Notes: generated from the letters alone by a model not told the origin. Shown: positions 8,442-16,684, numbered from the stretch's first letter. The stretch is 64,000 bases of DNA from an uncultured Kushneria sp. (GCF_947497025.1 NZ_CANMFC010000002.1:62001-126000); one strand, 5' to 3'. Translations and numbers: made by a program.

Positions 8442-9779
8442 TCAGCTCGATGCCGACCGTTCAGGCAGCCGGGCGTTGATGTTCAAACAATGTAGCCCTC
8501 TGGTGAGGCGCGCCTCGATAAAGTCGATCTCCAGCGACGCGGTAAAGTGATCCGCCATGAGCTGAATCACGCGGTCGGCGTGGGCCTGAATGACTCGATG
8601 ATCATCGGCCCGTGCGAAGTTGGACAGCGTCTTGAAGGCCTTCAACAGCGACAGACAGATGCTCAGATCCTGCCCGCCGTAGTGGAGGATGGGGTCGAAG
8701 ACCCTGAACATCAGGCTTTCGAAATCTTCCTCGTGCCATGAGATCAGACAGCGTCCATCGTCATCCACCAGCGTGTTGGGGGGCGTCAGTGCCAGTCGTT
8801 GCGCCAGTAATTCGGTCATCTGGTGAATACACAGTCGCGCCGTGCCGGGGTCATTGATCCCGGGCGACAGCGCCTTGATGGCCACCTCCATCAGCTGCGT
8901 CAGTCCGTTGACATAGTGATCCCGCGTGGACTCCCCCTCGACGTATTCCAGACAGGCCAGTATCTGCTCTGTCAGCCCCTCGTCCGGTGCGGTATCTGCC
9001 TCGACCGTCAGAATGGGAAACTTCTTGACCACGAAATCGCCAAAACTGAACCTCAGATGGATCGCGATACCGTTATTGGTCGCCATTTTGGCCAGTCGCT
9101 CGAAATCAACGCTCTGGATATAGCCACTGTCGCGGGAATACACGGGATGACCGACGCTGGTATCGATCTCATCTTCTCGATGGACATAACGCGCGCTGTT
9201 CTGTTTTTCCCTCAACCCGTCGAGAGAACGCTGCGTGGACACGAGCAGCCCCTGAGTGATCGCATTGATCTGTACGGACTGGGAAGTGCCATGAATGAAA
9301 AAGACGAACATGGCCAGGCTATTGATCACCATGCCCGAGCCCAGATAGACCGCCAGCGAGCGCCAGGTATCCGGGGGGTTGTGAGTGGCCGGCACCAGCA
9401 GCAGGAGCAATAGATACAGGATGGTGCCGAGATAGTGCCCCAGCACCTGCTGGTGGCGCTTCTCGGTCATGATGCCGAACACCAGCTTGTTGGAGAAATT
9501 GCTGCCGGCCTGGGTCAGCACCGACATGACCGTGGAAAAGCTGAACACCAGAAGCGAGATCATGCCCGCCATCAGCGTGGCCACCAGCGTTCGGGCCGTA
9601 TCGGGATGATCAAAATTCACAAAATCCAGAAATCCCGGCAGGTTTTTCACCTCAAAGGTGACGGCCAACACCGCCAGGACCCCATAAATCGTGATGATGA
9701 TACTGGTCAGGTAGGCAATACTGTTGCGAAACCCCCTATAAAATCGAGCACCCGTGACGTTTTCATGGGGAGATGACAA
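8442..9779 (-). CDS. DUF2254 membrane protein
   Basis: A 445-residue predicted inner-membrane protein of the DUF2254 family. Four hydrophobic segments fill the first about 190 residues: near 22-45, 62-92 with Leu-Val-Phe-Ser-Phe-Ser-Thr-Val-Met-Ser-Val, 115-132 and 143-170. A large soluble C-terminal region contains Ser-Pro-Gly-Ile-Asn-Asp-Pro-Gly-Thr-Ala, the most conserved family motif. Function is unknown. The frame opens after an in-frame stop just upstream, and the only start there is TTG at 9777-9779, directly abutting GGAG, an abnormally short spacing. The coding sequence is otherwise intact. It is divergent from rluF. Confidence 0.85.
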   Translation of the reverse strand: MSSPHENVTGARFYRGFRNSIAYLTSIIITIYGVLAVLAVTFEVKNLPGFLDFVNFDHPDTARTLVATLMAGMISLLVFSFSTVMSVLTQAGSNFSNKLVFGIMTEKRHQQVLGHYLGTILYLLLLLLVPATHNPPDTWRSLAVYLGSGMVINSLAMFVFFIHGTSQSVQINAITQGLLVSTQRSLDGLREKQNSARYVHREDEIDTSVGHPVYSRDSGYIQSVDFERLAKMATNNGIAIHLRFSFGDFVVKKFPILTVEADTAPDEGLTEQILACLEYVEGESTRDHYVNGLTQLMEVAIKALSPGINDPGTARLCIHQMTELLAQRLALTPPNTLVDDDGRCLISWHEEDFESLMFRVFDPILHYGGQDLSICLSLLKAFKTLSNFARADDHRVIQAHADRVIQLMADHFTASLEIDFIEARLTRGLHCLNINARLPERSASS

Positions 9780-9931
9780 CTCCTTTTATTGATGTGTACC
9801 GGCCACCGCACGACTCGCCTTGTCTGCGCGCAGCGTATCAGAGCCCGCCGGCCACGCTTTAGGCAAAAAAGACCCGAACGCTCGCTGTTTTTTGATACCA
9901 CGCTCAACCATTTCCAACCCTGTGAAACGCC

Positions 9932-10993
9932 ATGCCATTACGAACATCGACCCGAATCAATAAATACATCAGCGAAAGCGGCCTGTGCTCTCGTCGCGAG
10001 GCAGACCGCTTTGTTGAACAGGGCAAGGTCTGGATCAACGGCCGGCGCGCCGGCACGGGAGACCAGGTGGTCGCGGGGGATCGGGTCACGGTCAACGGTC
10101 AGGAGATCGAACCCCAGGAAGAAGAGGACCTGATCCTGATTGCGCTCAACAAGCCCGTCGGGATCGTCAGCACCACCGAGTCGAGCGAGAAGGACAACAT
10201 CGTCGAGTTCGTCAAGCACGGCGCGCGCATCTTCCCCATCGGCCGGCTGGACAAGGACTCCCAGGGGCTGATCTTTCTGACCAACAATGGCGATCTGGTC
10301 AACCGCATCCTGCGCGCCGACAACAACCACGAAAAGGAGTACCAGGTGACGGTCGACAAGCCGATCACCGAGGACTTCATCGAGGGCATGCAAAATGGCG
10401 TGCCGATTCTGGGTCAGATGACCCGGCGGTGTCGGGTCGAGAAGGTCTCCACGTTCGTCTTCACCATCACGCTGGTGCAGGGGCTCAACCGCCAGATTCG
10501 GCGCATGTGCGAGGTCTTCGGCTATGAAGTCACCCAGCTGATCCGCACCCGGATCATGAACGTCTCGCTCAAGGGGCTGGCCATCGGCGACTGGCGCGAC
10601 CTGACCCCGAAGGAAGTCGACACGATCATCGACCTGACCGAAGGCTCAAAGGCCGGGCCGACGCCAGACAAGCCAAAGTCACCGTCGCGCGCCAGGGGGT
10701 CAAAGAGCGCACCCGGCGAGAAGCCAAAGGCCGACCCGCTGGGCATCGGCAAGCCGGCGCTGGATAAAATGTATTCAAGGGGCAAGGGCAAACCCGCCCC
10801 CGCCGGCAAGAAGCCGCCCAGTGGTGGCGGCAGAAAGGCCGGTGGAAACTGCAAGCCTGCGTCGCAGTGCAAATCGGGCGGCAAGCCCACCCCTCAGAGC
10901 AAAACGAACGGCAAACCGACCGGCAAAGGAAAGCCGGCCAGTGGCAAACCCGCTTCACGCTCTCAGGGCAGCCGCCCCGGCAAGAAGCGCTAG
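9932..10993 (+). CDS. rluF: 23S rRNA pseudouridine(2604) synthase RluF
   Basis: A 353-residue member of the RluB/E/F/RsuA class. An S4 RNA-binding domain (about 5-60, [17 protein letters not shown]) is followed by the catalytic domain with Gly-Arg-Leu-Asp107-Lys-Asp-Ser-Gln-Gly-Leu and [10 protein letters not shown]. The latter version is typical of RluF, which isomerises U2604 (and weakly U2605) of 23S rRNA. After about residue 228 comes a 120-residue low-complexity tail dominated by Lys, Gly, Pro and Ser with repeated Gly-Lys-Pro units. This makes it longer than the roughly 290-residue E. coli protein; the tail is probably disordered and RNA-binding. Confidence 0.92.
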   Translation: MPLRTSTRINKYISESGLCSRREADRFVEQGKVWINGRRAGTGDQVVAGDRVTVNGQEIEPQEEEDLILIALNKPVGIVSTTESSEKDNIVEFVKHGARIFPIGRLDKDSQGLIFLTNNGDLVNRILRADNNHEKEYQVTVDKPITEDFIEGMQNGVPILGQMTRRCRVEKVSTFVFTITLVQGLNRQIRRMCEVFGYEVTQLIRTRIMNVSLKGLAIGDWRDLTPKEVDTIIDLTEGSKAGPTPDKPKSPSRARGSKSAPGEKPKADPLGIGKPALDKMYSRGKGKPAPAGKKPPSGGGRKAGGNCKPASQCKSGGKPTPQSKTNGKPTGKGKPASGKPASRSQGSRPGKKR

Positions 10994-11122
10994 GCGCAAC
11001 CAGATGCAGCGACAGCCTCCGGGTGAGGCTGCCGGCCTGATGACCGGCACGTATCGCTCAGGGCGCTATACAACCTCTTCCTGAATCACCACACTTGCCG
11101 TTTTTCCTCCAGAGTCATCGTC

Positions 11123-11959
11123 ATGCCGCACCTTTTTACCGACCGCCCCCGTTCGGCCCGCCCTGGCCGAGGCAAGAGCGATCTCAAACAGGACTACCGC
11201 TGGGAAGGCATCAACGCGGTGCTCTATGAGCTGGGCGGTGTGATGTTCATCGTCGGCAGCGTGATGTTCTATCCGCGCCTTGAACACATCAGAGACATCG
11301 GCGCCTGGCTGTTCTTTGTGGGCTCGCTGGTCTACCTGGTCGTTCAGGCCCATGACGTGATCGAAGTACGCCGCTTCTGGCACAGCAGCAAAAAGACCTC
11401 GCCCTCGCAGCTGCTGGAGCTCATCTCGCTGGCGGTCTATATCATCGGTACGTTGCTCTACGCCGTGGGCAGCCTGTTTTTTCTGTCATGGTGGCACTGG
11501 ATCGTGCCCGGGGCGTGGCTGTTCATCATCGGCTCGGTGCTCTTTCTGATCGGTGCCTGTCTCAACGTCATGATGGTGATTCGCGCCTCGGCGCTACTCA
11601 CCCTGCAGCTGATGAACCTGACCGCCGTCACCTTCGTGGTGGGCTCGGTACTGTTCGTGGTCGCCTCCATTCCCTATCTCTGGGGCTTTGACAGCGTGGC
11701 GGATCATGACCAGCTGCATAACCTGCTGGCCTCGCTCTTTCTGGTCGGCAGCGCCTTTTTCATGATTGGCGGACTGTTTAACCACCAGCGCGCGCGCATT
11801 GTCATTCGCCACCGCTTTGATGCCACCGCCGAGGACAGCGAAGCCGACGAGCGCCTGCTCGCCTTCATGCGCGGTGAGCTTAACGATCCCGAACACAGCC
11901 TGGATGATGATTTTGAGTACGAAGACAACACCACGGTAAAGCCCGCCGCGCCTGCATGA
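11123..11959 (+). CDS. YrhK-like multi-repeat membrane protein
   Basis: A 278-residue membrane protein. The motif Gly-Ser-x-x-Phe followed by a second Gly-Ser-hydrophobic helix recurs three times: near 38-72 (Gly-Ser-Val-Met-Phe-Tyr...), 115-148 (Gly-Ser-Leu-Phe-Phe...) and 174-218 (Gly-Ser-Val-Leu-Phe...). Each pair resembles one YrhK domain (helix hairpin), so this looks like a three-unit array. The N-terminal 30 residues are basic and the C-terminal 45 acidic and cytoplasmic-looking (Asp-Asp-Asp-Phe-Glu-Tyr-Glu-Asp). No enzymatic motif is visible and function is unknown. It ends just before a shared bidirectional terminator. Confidence 0.75.
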   Translation: MPHLFTDRPRSARPGRGKSDLKQDYRWEGINAVLYELGGVMFIVGSVMFYPRLEHIRDIGAWLFFVGSLVYLVVQAHDVIEVRRFWHSSKKTSPSQLLELISLAVYIIGTLLYAVGSLFFLSWWHWIVPGAWLFIIGSVLFLIGACLNVMMVIRASALLTLQLMNLTAVTFVVGSVLFVVASIPYLWGFDSVADHDQLHNLLASLFLVGSAFFMIGGLFNHQRARIVIRHRFDATAEDSEADERLLAFMRGELNDPEHSLDDDFEYEDNTTVKPAAPA

Positions 11960-11990
11960 GGTAGATGTGCGGCTGCCCTGCGCACCATCA

Positions 11991-12026
11991 AAAACCCCGA
12001 CCAGCGTTCGCTGGTCGGGGTTTTGT
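11991..12026. terminator. Bidirectional terminator
   Basis: AAAACCCCGACCAGCG pairs with CTGGTCGGGGTTTT around a TTCG loop. The A run on one side and T run on the other let it end both converging genes. Confidence 0.92.
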
Positions 12027-12057
12027 CATTTGCAGCTCAGACAATGGCGGGAAAGCG

Positions 12058-12624
12058 CTACTGGCCGTGATCGATCCGCCGCCGGGTTTCGCCATCGACC
12101 AGCGTGCGCAGCATGGTCAGCACCGGCTCGGCATCCGTCTGGGCCCGCCCGTAGGTGAGGTTGAACGTGTAATCGAAGTCAGCCGGGTTATCGCCCTGAC
12201 TGTGCTGGAGAATGGTCTCGAGCTTATCCAGGCCCTTCACCAGTCGCGCCTCGCGCGAGGCGCCCTGCTCGTAGTCCTCCCACAGCGACAGAAACTCGGC
12301 TTTCAATTTCTCATCCAGCGGCGCCATAACGGTGAGCAGATCCAGACGCTCCTGGGTGTTCTTGTCGGCGTTTTGCGCAATGGCCGGCTGATCGCCGTGG
12401 ATCGCCTCACCCAGATCGTGCAGCACGCAGATTTTGAGAACGCGCGTCATGTCCAGCGGCGCCAGCTCGCGCTCGAACGTCATCGCCATCAGACACAACC
12501 GCCACGTATGCGCCGCCGTATCCTCCTGCCGCCCGGTGGTGGTGTACGCCGTGCGCAGCACGCTCTTGAGCCGCTCGGCCTCCTTTAAAAACGCCAGCCC
12601 GTTGCCGAGTCGTTCGATGTCCAT
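12058..12624 (-). CDS. HD-domain phosphohydrolase (YfbR/HDDC2-like)
   Basis: From the ATG at 12624 the protein has 188 residues. The HD superfamily ligands are visible: Ala-Ala-His-Thr-Trp-Arg (first His), Cys-Val-Leu-His-Asp-Leu-Gly-Glu-Ala (His-Asp pair) and a later Lys-Gly-Leu-Asp-Lys-Leu-Glu (last Asp). This layout is that of the HD_3 group that contains 5'-deoxynucleotidase YfbR and HDDC2, metal-dependent nucleotide phosphatases. The ATG at 12624 is preceded by GGAAAT; the frame is open upstream to 12690 but those residues look like leader. It converges on the YrhK-like gene across a shared terminator. Confidence 0.85.
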   Translation of the reverse strand: MDIERLGNGLAFLKEAERLKSVLRTAYTTTGRQEDTAAHTWRLCLMAMTFERELAPLDMTRVLKICVLHDLGEAIHGDQPAIAQNADKNTQERLDLLTVMAPLDEKLKAEFLSLWEDYEQGASREARLVKGLDKLETILQHSQGDNPADFDYTFNLTYGRAQTDAEPVLTMLRTLVDGETRRRIDHGQ

Positions 12625-12856
12625 GAGATTTCCAAAATTGTTGTCAGATGAAGGTATGGGAGACAAGAGTATAAGAGGCGGAAATGACATAAAACCTGAA
12701 TAATGACTGGCATTCGAGGATTTAGCTTATCAGAATAATTTAGACTTAGTTAAAGTAAACGAAAATTTCGCCGATCTAGATTGAGGTAATAGCTTTTAAG
12801 CTGGAACCGGCAGGCTGATCGGTTCCGACATAAACATCTATATTGCTGGAGCAGTT

Positions 12857-13543
12857 ATGTTTTCAGAGAAAGTACAAAAATCTGATAGCACTGGCTTAGA
12901 TGATACTTTCTTAAATTGCGATATCTGTCATGGCGCGGTTAAAAAAAAGAACTTAGAAAAACATAAAAAAAAGCACGAAAAAAAAGCTAAAAAAGAGGCT
13001 CGCTCAGGCAACAAGCACTCATTAATTCTTGAAAACAAAAATAGCGATGTCGATTATATAAACGTGACAAAAACTTATCATAAATGTGCAAAATGCAAAA
13101 AATTGATATCGAAGTCTTTGATGAAAGAGCATTTGCACAAAATGCATGGCATTGTTATCAGAAACGTAGAAAAAGATTTGTTTTGGTATTATGAAAACGT
13201 TGTAAAAACTCAGAAAAGAAAAAAAGCAGAGCCTAAAACGTCAGTAGGAAAACCAGCGTTCACAAGCCAAAAAGTTTCCAAAGAAAACGGCGATAAAACT
13301 TTTATAAAGTGTCCTGTATGTAAAACAACGTTAAATCAAAAAAATTTGCAGAAGCATTTAAAGAAAGTTCATGGCAATGCAAAAATTCCGTTAAAAGATA
13401 CCCGTCATACTGAAAAATCTACATATTTAGGAAAGAAACTCGAAAGTGAGCGCCCAGAACGAGATTATTCTGAAGATATATTTGATCGTGCAATTATCTA
13501 CCACGGTGGAGCTTATGGCCTAGGCAAAAATCGAAAACATTGA
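12857..13543 (+). CDS. Protein with three C2H2 zinc fingers, A+T-rich gene
   Basis: A 228-residue, very basic, Lys-rich protein. Three copies of Cys-x2-Cys-x11-His-x3/4-His occur at C21/C24/H36/H40, C77/C80/H92/H97 and C152/C155/H167/H172, each with Leu at -4 or -3 from the first His (Asn-Leu-Glu-Lys-His; Leu-Met-Lys-Glu-His; Asn-Leu-Gln-Lys-His). The hydrophobic Leu and ligand spacing match classical C2H2 fingers, which are uncommon in bacteria. Linkers of 36 and 54 residues are basic and probably flexible, so the fingers are not a tandem eukaryote-style array. The gene is strikingly A+T-rich (AAA, AAT, TTA codons) beside GC-rich neighbours, so it was probably acquired. The start at 12857 follows CTGGAGCAG. 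Function is unknown; nucleic-acid binding is inferred. Confidence 0.75.
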   Translation: MFSEKVQKSDSTGLDDTFLNCDICHGAVKKKNLEKHKKKHEKKAKKEARSGNKHSLILENKNSDVDYINVTKTYHKCAKCKKLISKSLMKEHLHKMHGIVIRNVEKDLFWYYENVVKTQKRKKAEPKTSVGKPAFTSQKVSKENGDKTFIKCPVCKTTLNQKNLQKHLKKVHGNAKIPLKDTRHTEKSTYLGKKLESERPERDYSEDIFDRAIIYHGGAYGLGKNRKH

Positions 13544-13778
13544 TGGGGAACCACGTTAAAAAAATACTTTGATTTATCCAGCCCTTGTTGGGATTATAAA
13601 ATATACGCAAGCGCATGATAATACTTATTTTTTTAGTAAAACTTTTCTGCCGGTATACCTTTTTGTATACCGCCTTTTTGCTCAGCTTATTAAATAAAGC
13701 TATAAACATATACCTTAGATATCTGTTTTGATCAATATCAAGACCCTTGCAACTGGCCGAAGAAAACTAACTCTGAGC

Positions 13779-14978
13779 CTAGAACGGCTCAATTGGTTTC
13801 ATTGTCCACGAAGTAAGCACCTTTCGCTTAACATCAAAGTTTCCAAGACAGTCATAAGCATCGATGTCTTTTGGTGAATCGAAATTCAATAATTGCCATG
13901 CATCGCGATTCAATCTAACGCTATAGAGATATTCGTCTTTCTCATGACCAGTGCTACGATCGAGGCGCTGTGAGTATCCAGATAAAGTTATCTTTTGGAT
14001 TGTTGGCATAATCTGAAAGCACAGCGCTGCCAGCTTCAAACCAATGCTGCTGACATGTCGAGCGTAAAGCTCACTCAGTTCCTTTGCGGCAAGCTTACGT
14101 ACATTCACTTTGAAACCACGGGCAGCCAATGCCGCTCTGCGTGCTGGAAACATATCAATTTCTGGAAAATCCACGTCGATTTTAAGCTCATGGCTGGAAA
14201 GGAAATCCCAAGCTATTAAGGTTTCATAGGGCCATTCAATCTCTTCCAACGCTTCTTTTAATAGCGCCTCCATGCTCTGCAAGTCTCCTTGCTGGCCATA
14301 TAAGTGCCTTAGCCTTAAAGATTCTTGGAGTACTTCGTGCTGTTTTCGGGCATTTTCCCAATCAGAAACAGCATTTTGATAATCAGAACTGATCAGCTCA
14401 ATGCATTTTTGGCGCCGCTTTTCCGCTGGTGGCCAGACTAAATGCACAAGCTTTTTGGCAGGTAGATCAGGGAGTATAGGCTGTTCTCCATTAAATGATT
14501 TTGCTTTATAAGACTGAGCAATCGGCGCCTCTATATCGCCATGCAGTATAGCCAATGATTCACGCGTTTCATTAATGTTATCGACCATCACCCCCAGCCT
14601 TTCCCGGATGACATCGCCTTGTTGCTGCTTGAGGACTTTTAAGGTCGAAGAATCTAGATGTAAACCAGTACGGCTGTTTAATAACTGAACTTCACCAGTT
14701 TCATCATCGATAACAATTTGTAGCTGGATCTCGATATGCTCTTGTTGTCTGGAGTTAAGACTGGAGGAGGAAGCTCGTAACCTATTGCTAGAACCTGAAC
14801 CGATTTTTTCAGACCAAGACAATCCTGTACCAGGGATACCGGCACTTACGCGTGTACCAGAGGGGGAAAAGGAGATGCCCCCACCGCGGCCACCAAGGCG
14901 AACTCCAAGGCCACGGTGAGTAGCAGAAAAGCGGATGCCCGGTGCTATTTTTATGGACTTTCTGAAACGCATCCCCAT
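13779..14978 (-). CDS. DUF4236 domain protein
   Basis: A 399-residue protein that starts Met-Gly-Met-Arg-Phe-Arg-Lys-Ser-Ile-Lys-Ile-Ala-Pro-Gly. It continues with Gly-Leu-Gly-Val-Arg-Leu-Gly-Gly-Arg-Gly and Val-Ser-Ala-Gly-Ile-Pro-Gly-Thr-Gly-Leu-Ser, the DUF4236 signature in the first about 55 residues. The remainder is a long, mostly helical region of unknown fold (coiled-coil-like, about 80-240) and an alpha/beta end. DUF4236 proteins are often found in accessory regions and have no agreed function. The ATG at 14978 is preceded by AAGGTGA, a good ribosome site. G+C is lower than in the core genes. It lies downstream of the 43-residue gene on the same strand, separated by a hairpin. Confidence 0.85.
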   Translation of the reverse strand: MGMRFRKSIKIAPGIRFSATHRGLGVRLGGRGGGISFSPSGTRVSAGIPGTGLSWSEKIGSGSSNRLRASSSSLNSRQQEHIEIQLQIVIDDETGEVQLLNSRTGLHLDSSTLKVLKQQQGDVIRERLGVMVDNINETRESLAILHGDIEAPIAQSYKAKSFNGEQPILPDLPAKKLVHLVWPPAEKRRQKCIELISSDYQNAVSDWENARKQHEVLQESLRLRHLYGQQGDLQSMEALLKEALEEIEWPYETLIAWDFLSSHELKIDVDFPEIDMFPARRAALAARGFKVNVRKLAAKELSELYARHVSSIGLKLAALCFQIMPTIQKITLSGYSQRLDRSTGHEKDEYLYSVRLNRDAWQLLNFDSPKDIDAYDCLGNFDVKRKVLTSWTMKPIEPF

Positions 14979-15005
14979 TTTGTCACCTTATTGAATGGAT
15001 CACGT

Positions 15006-15028
15006 ACCCCCGCATAATAGCGGGGGTC
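15006..15028 (-). terminator. Hairpin between the small basic gene and DUF4236 gene
   Basis: ACCCCCGC-ATAATA-GCGGGGGT is an 8-bp perfect stem. On the minus strand it follows the stop of the 43-residue gene and is likely an attenuator or terminator; the T tract is poor. Confidence 0.5.
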
Positions 15029-15041
15029 AATGTCAGCCTGT

Positions 15042-15173
15042 TTAATTCCCCTTTTTGTGTTTATGTGGCTTCAGGGATGGCGTATTGCCAGGCGTCTGCT
15101 TATTGTCACGCTGACGTTTGTCAGGCTGGCCAGTAGACTTGGCGGTCCGTTTAGGACCCGGTTTGATACTCAT
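15042..15173 (-). CDS. Small basic protein, 43 residues
   Basis: An open frame of 44 codons starting at the ATG at 15173 with a near-ideal AAGGAG seven bases upstream. The product is rich in Lys, Arg, Pro, Gln and Asn, has no hydrophobic stretch and ends Pro-His-Lys-His-Lys-Lys-Gly-Asn. It is too short for most gene callers. The strong ribosome site and position just upstream of the DUF4236 gene on the same strand support a real gene. Small, disordered, nucleic-acid-binding or stress proteins can look like this, but no family is recognised. Confidence 0.55.
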   Translation of the reverse strand: MSIKPGPKRTAKSTGQPDKRQRDNKQTPGNTPSLKPHKHKKGN

Positions 15174-15696
15174 AATGACTCCTTACTGCTGTTGGCACGA
15201 CATGAGCGGCCAGACACGTCTGCCGCTCTCCTGACGCCATGGACAACACCCTTGCATCCGCCCACGGCGAAAATCTCGGTCAACTCCCCCGGCGCGCTGT
15301 CGACTCCCCGCCCCGCCTGCGCGCTAAATAGGTCGGTTTTATTGCACCCTTGCAGAGGGCGTCGGGCCGCTCATGTACTGGGCCGGACGACGGTTTTATG
15401 GCACCAGAAAATCTTGCGTTTCCTTGCATTTCAAACCGGCCACACCGGGTGGTGTGGGGTCAAAAGCCGGCTATGTGATACACGTTGACGCCGTTATCCG
15501 AAAACGGGTGTCTCTTGCGGTACCCGGGAAGCTCTAAAGGTCTTTTCAGCACAATATTCGAGCGCGCCGATTAAGTAAAGTTGTGTAACAGGAGATGAGA
15601 CAAAAGCAGCATTCATCACGAACCCCTTTCGCTCGCCAGAATGAAATGATCACGCTTCGATCCAGATTTTATAGAGTCCCTACGCGACAACTCTGC
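15174..15696. other. Non-coding accessory stretch
   Basis: No gene with a credible start or family was found. A strong hairpin CCACACC-GGGT-GGTGTGG lies at 15440-15457. The stretch just upstream of 15697 should carry the higBA promoter. Confidence 0.45.
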
Positions 15697-15711
15697 ATAG
15701 CAAATTGCTAT
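15697..15711. promoter_or_regulatory. Probable HigA operator
   Basis: Inverted repeat ATAGCAA-A-TTGCTAT (7-1-7), 47 bases before the higB start. Antitoxins of the HigA family typically bind such dyads over their own promoter. Confidence 0.6.
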
Positions 15712-15758
15712 ATACAGCGTTTTGTTATACCTTGTTCTCTCCAGACAAGGACCCTTTC

Positions 15759-16046
15759 ATGCATGTCATTACGCAAAAGCGAATCTGGGAAGCCAAGGCA
15801 CAACACCCGCAGACCGCAACGGCGCTGGATAGCTGGTACAGGCTTATAAGGGCAAACGATCCGTCTGATTTCGCCGCCATGAAACGCCTGTTTCCTCAAA
15901 CCGACAAGGTGGGGTCACTTCATGTTTTCGACATTGGCGGCAACAAGCTCAGATTGATCGCCGTCGTTCACTACCGGACAAGAAAAGTCTTTATCCGGCA
16001 CATTTTGACCCACAAGGAATATGACAAGGGCAAATGGAAGGAATGA
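15759..16046 (+). CDS. higB: HigB-type toxin (mRNA interferase)
   Basis: A 95-residue RelE-superfamily toxin of the HigB type: Met-His-Val-Ile-Thr-Gln-Lys-Arg-Ile at the N-terminus, Asp-Ile-Gly-Gly-Asn-Lys-Leu-Arg-Leu-Ile-Ala in the central strand and Val-Phe-Ile-Arg-His-Ile-Leu-Thr-His-Lys-Glu-Tyr-Asp at the end. The last motif is the conserved catalytic/structural end of HigB. It cleaves mRNA on the ribosome. The ATG at 15759 was chosen because AAGGA precedes it; 18 further upstream codons are open but begin inside the operator dyad. The toxin gene precedes the antitoxin gene, the usual order for higBA, and overlaps its first codons. Confidence 0.9.
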   Translation: MHVITQKRIWEAKAQHPQTATALDSWYRLIRANDPSDFAAMKRLFPQTDKVGSLHVFDIGGNKLRLIAVVHYRTRKVFIRHILTHKEYDKGKWKE

Positions 16047-16048
16047 AC

Positions 16049-16450
16049 ATGAATGCCATTAATGAATCGACCATTCAGCACTGGGCCTGCGTCGCCCATC
16101 TGCTTCAGGCCCCTCAAAATGAGGCGGAATACGACCAGAAGGTAGAAACGCTCGACAGCATCCTCGATCGCATCGGCGACGATGAAGACCATCCTCTTGC
16201 AGTGCTGGCAGACCGCCTGGGGGATCTCATCGAAGCCTACGATCAGATGCACCGGCCGATGCCGGAAGTTTCCGGGATTGAAGCACTGCGCTATCTCATG
16301 AGTGAACATGGCATCGCGCAGTCTCGGTTGCCAGAAGTTGGTGCTCAGTCTGTCGTCTCGGCCACGCTGGCTGGAAAGCGTCAACTCAACTGGCGACAGG
16401 TACGCGCCCTGTCCGACCGGTTTGGTGTGTCGACGGACACTTTCAGGTAA
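16049..16450 (+). CDS. higA: HigA-type antitoxin with HTH domain
   Basis: A 133-residue antitoxin. The N-terminal half is acidic (toxin-binding). The C-terminal half is an XRE/Cro-like helix-turn-helix: Ala-Leu-Arg-Tyr-Leu-Met-Ser-Glu-His-Gly-Ile-Ala-Gln-Ser, Val-Val-Ser-Ala-Thr-Leu-Ala-Gly-Lys-Arg and Gln-Val-Arg-Ala-Leu-Ser-Asp-Arg-Phe-Gly-Val. In-frame ATGs occur at 16034, 16043 and 16049; GGAAGGA at 16036-16042 is best spaced for 16049. It neutralises HigB and represses the operon, probably through the dyad at 15697-15711. Confidence 0.88.
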   Translation: MNAINESTIQHWACVAHLLQAPQNEAEYDQKVETLDSILDRIGDDEDHPLAVLADRLGDLIEAYDQMHRPMPEVSGIEALRYLMSEHGIAQSRLPEVGAQSVVSATLAGKRQLNWRQVRALSDRFGVSTDTFR

Positions 16451-16544
16451 TGATGCATTCTTGCTCACCGCTCAAGGAGCGATCCTGTGGCGCCTTGCTC
16501 CTGCTCCCGGCTTTAGAAACATCAAAGCCCAGACAACAGACGTG

Positions 16545-16566
16545 ACAAAACCCTGAGCGGACTCAG
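16545..16566 (-). terminator. Possible terminator of tRNA-Arg
   Basis: On the minus strand a short stem CTGAG-TCCG-CTCAG is followed by GGTTTTG, about 40 bases past the tRNA 3' end. The stem is only five base pairs. Confidence 0.45.
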
Positions 16567-16607
16567 TAGCAGCATCAAAACGAGGAAGGTATTGCAGGGA
16601 AAGGAAG

Positions 16608-16684
16608 TGGCGCGCTTGTTGGGATTCGAACCCAAGACCCCCGCCTTCGGAGGGCGGTACTCTATCCAGCTGAGCTACAAGCGC
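16608..16684 (-). tRNA. tRNA-Arg (anticodon CCG), CCA encoded
   Basis: Read on the minus strand the gene folds as a full cloverleaf. Acceptor GCGCTTG pairs with CAAGCGC, the D arm is GCTC/GAGT, anticodon stem CCGCC/GGCGG holds loop CTCCGAA (anticodon CCG, reading CGG), and T arm TTGGG/CCCAA holds TTCGAAT. Discriminator G is followed by an encoded CCA (16608-16610). A possible integration site for the accessory genes on its 3' side (12.7-16.5 kb). Confidence 0.97.

Noticed and set aside
13494-13709. Possible small gene in the A+T-rich stretch, minus strand
   Set aside because: Overlaps the end of the zinc-finger gene, has no ribosome site, and its composition is that of non-coding A+T-rich DNA.
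15595-15849. Open frame overlapping the HigB start
   Set aside because: It runs through the operator and the 5' part of higB in another frame and matches nothing.
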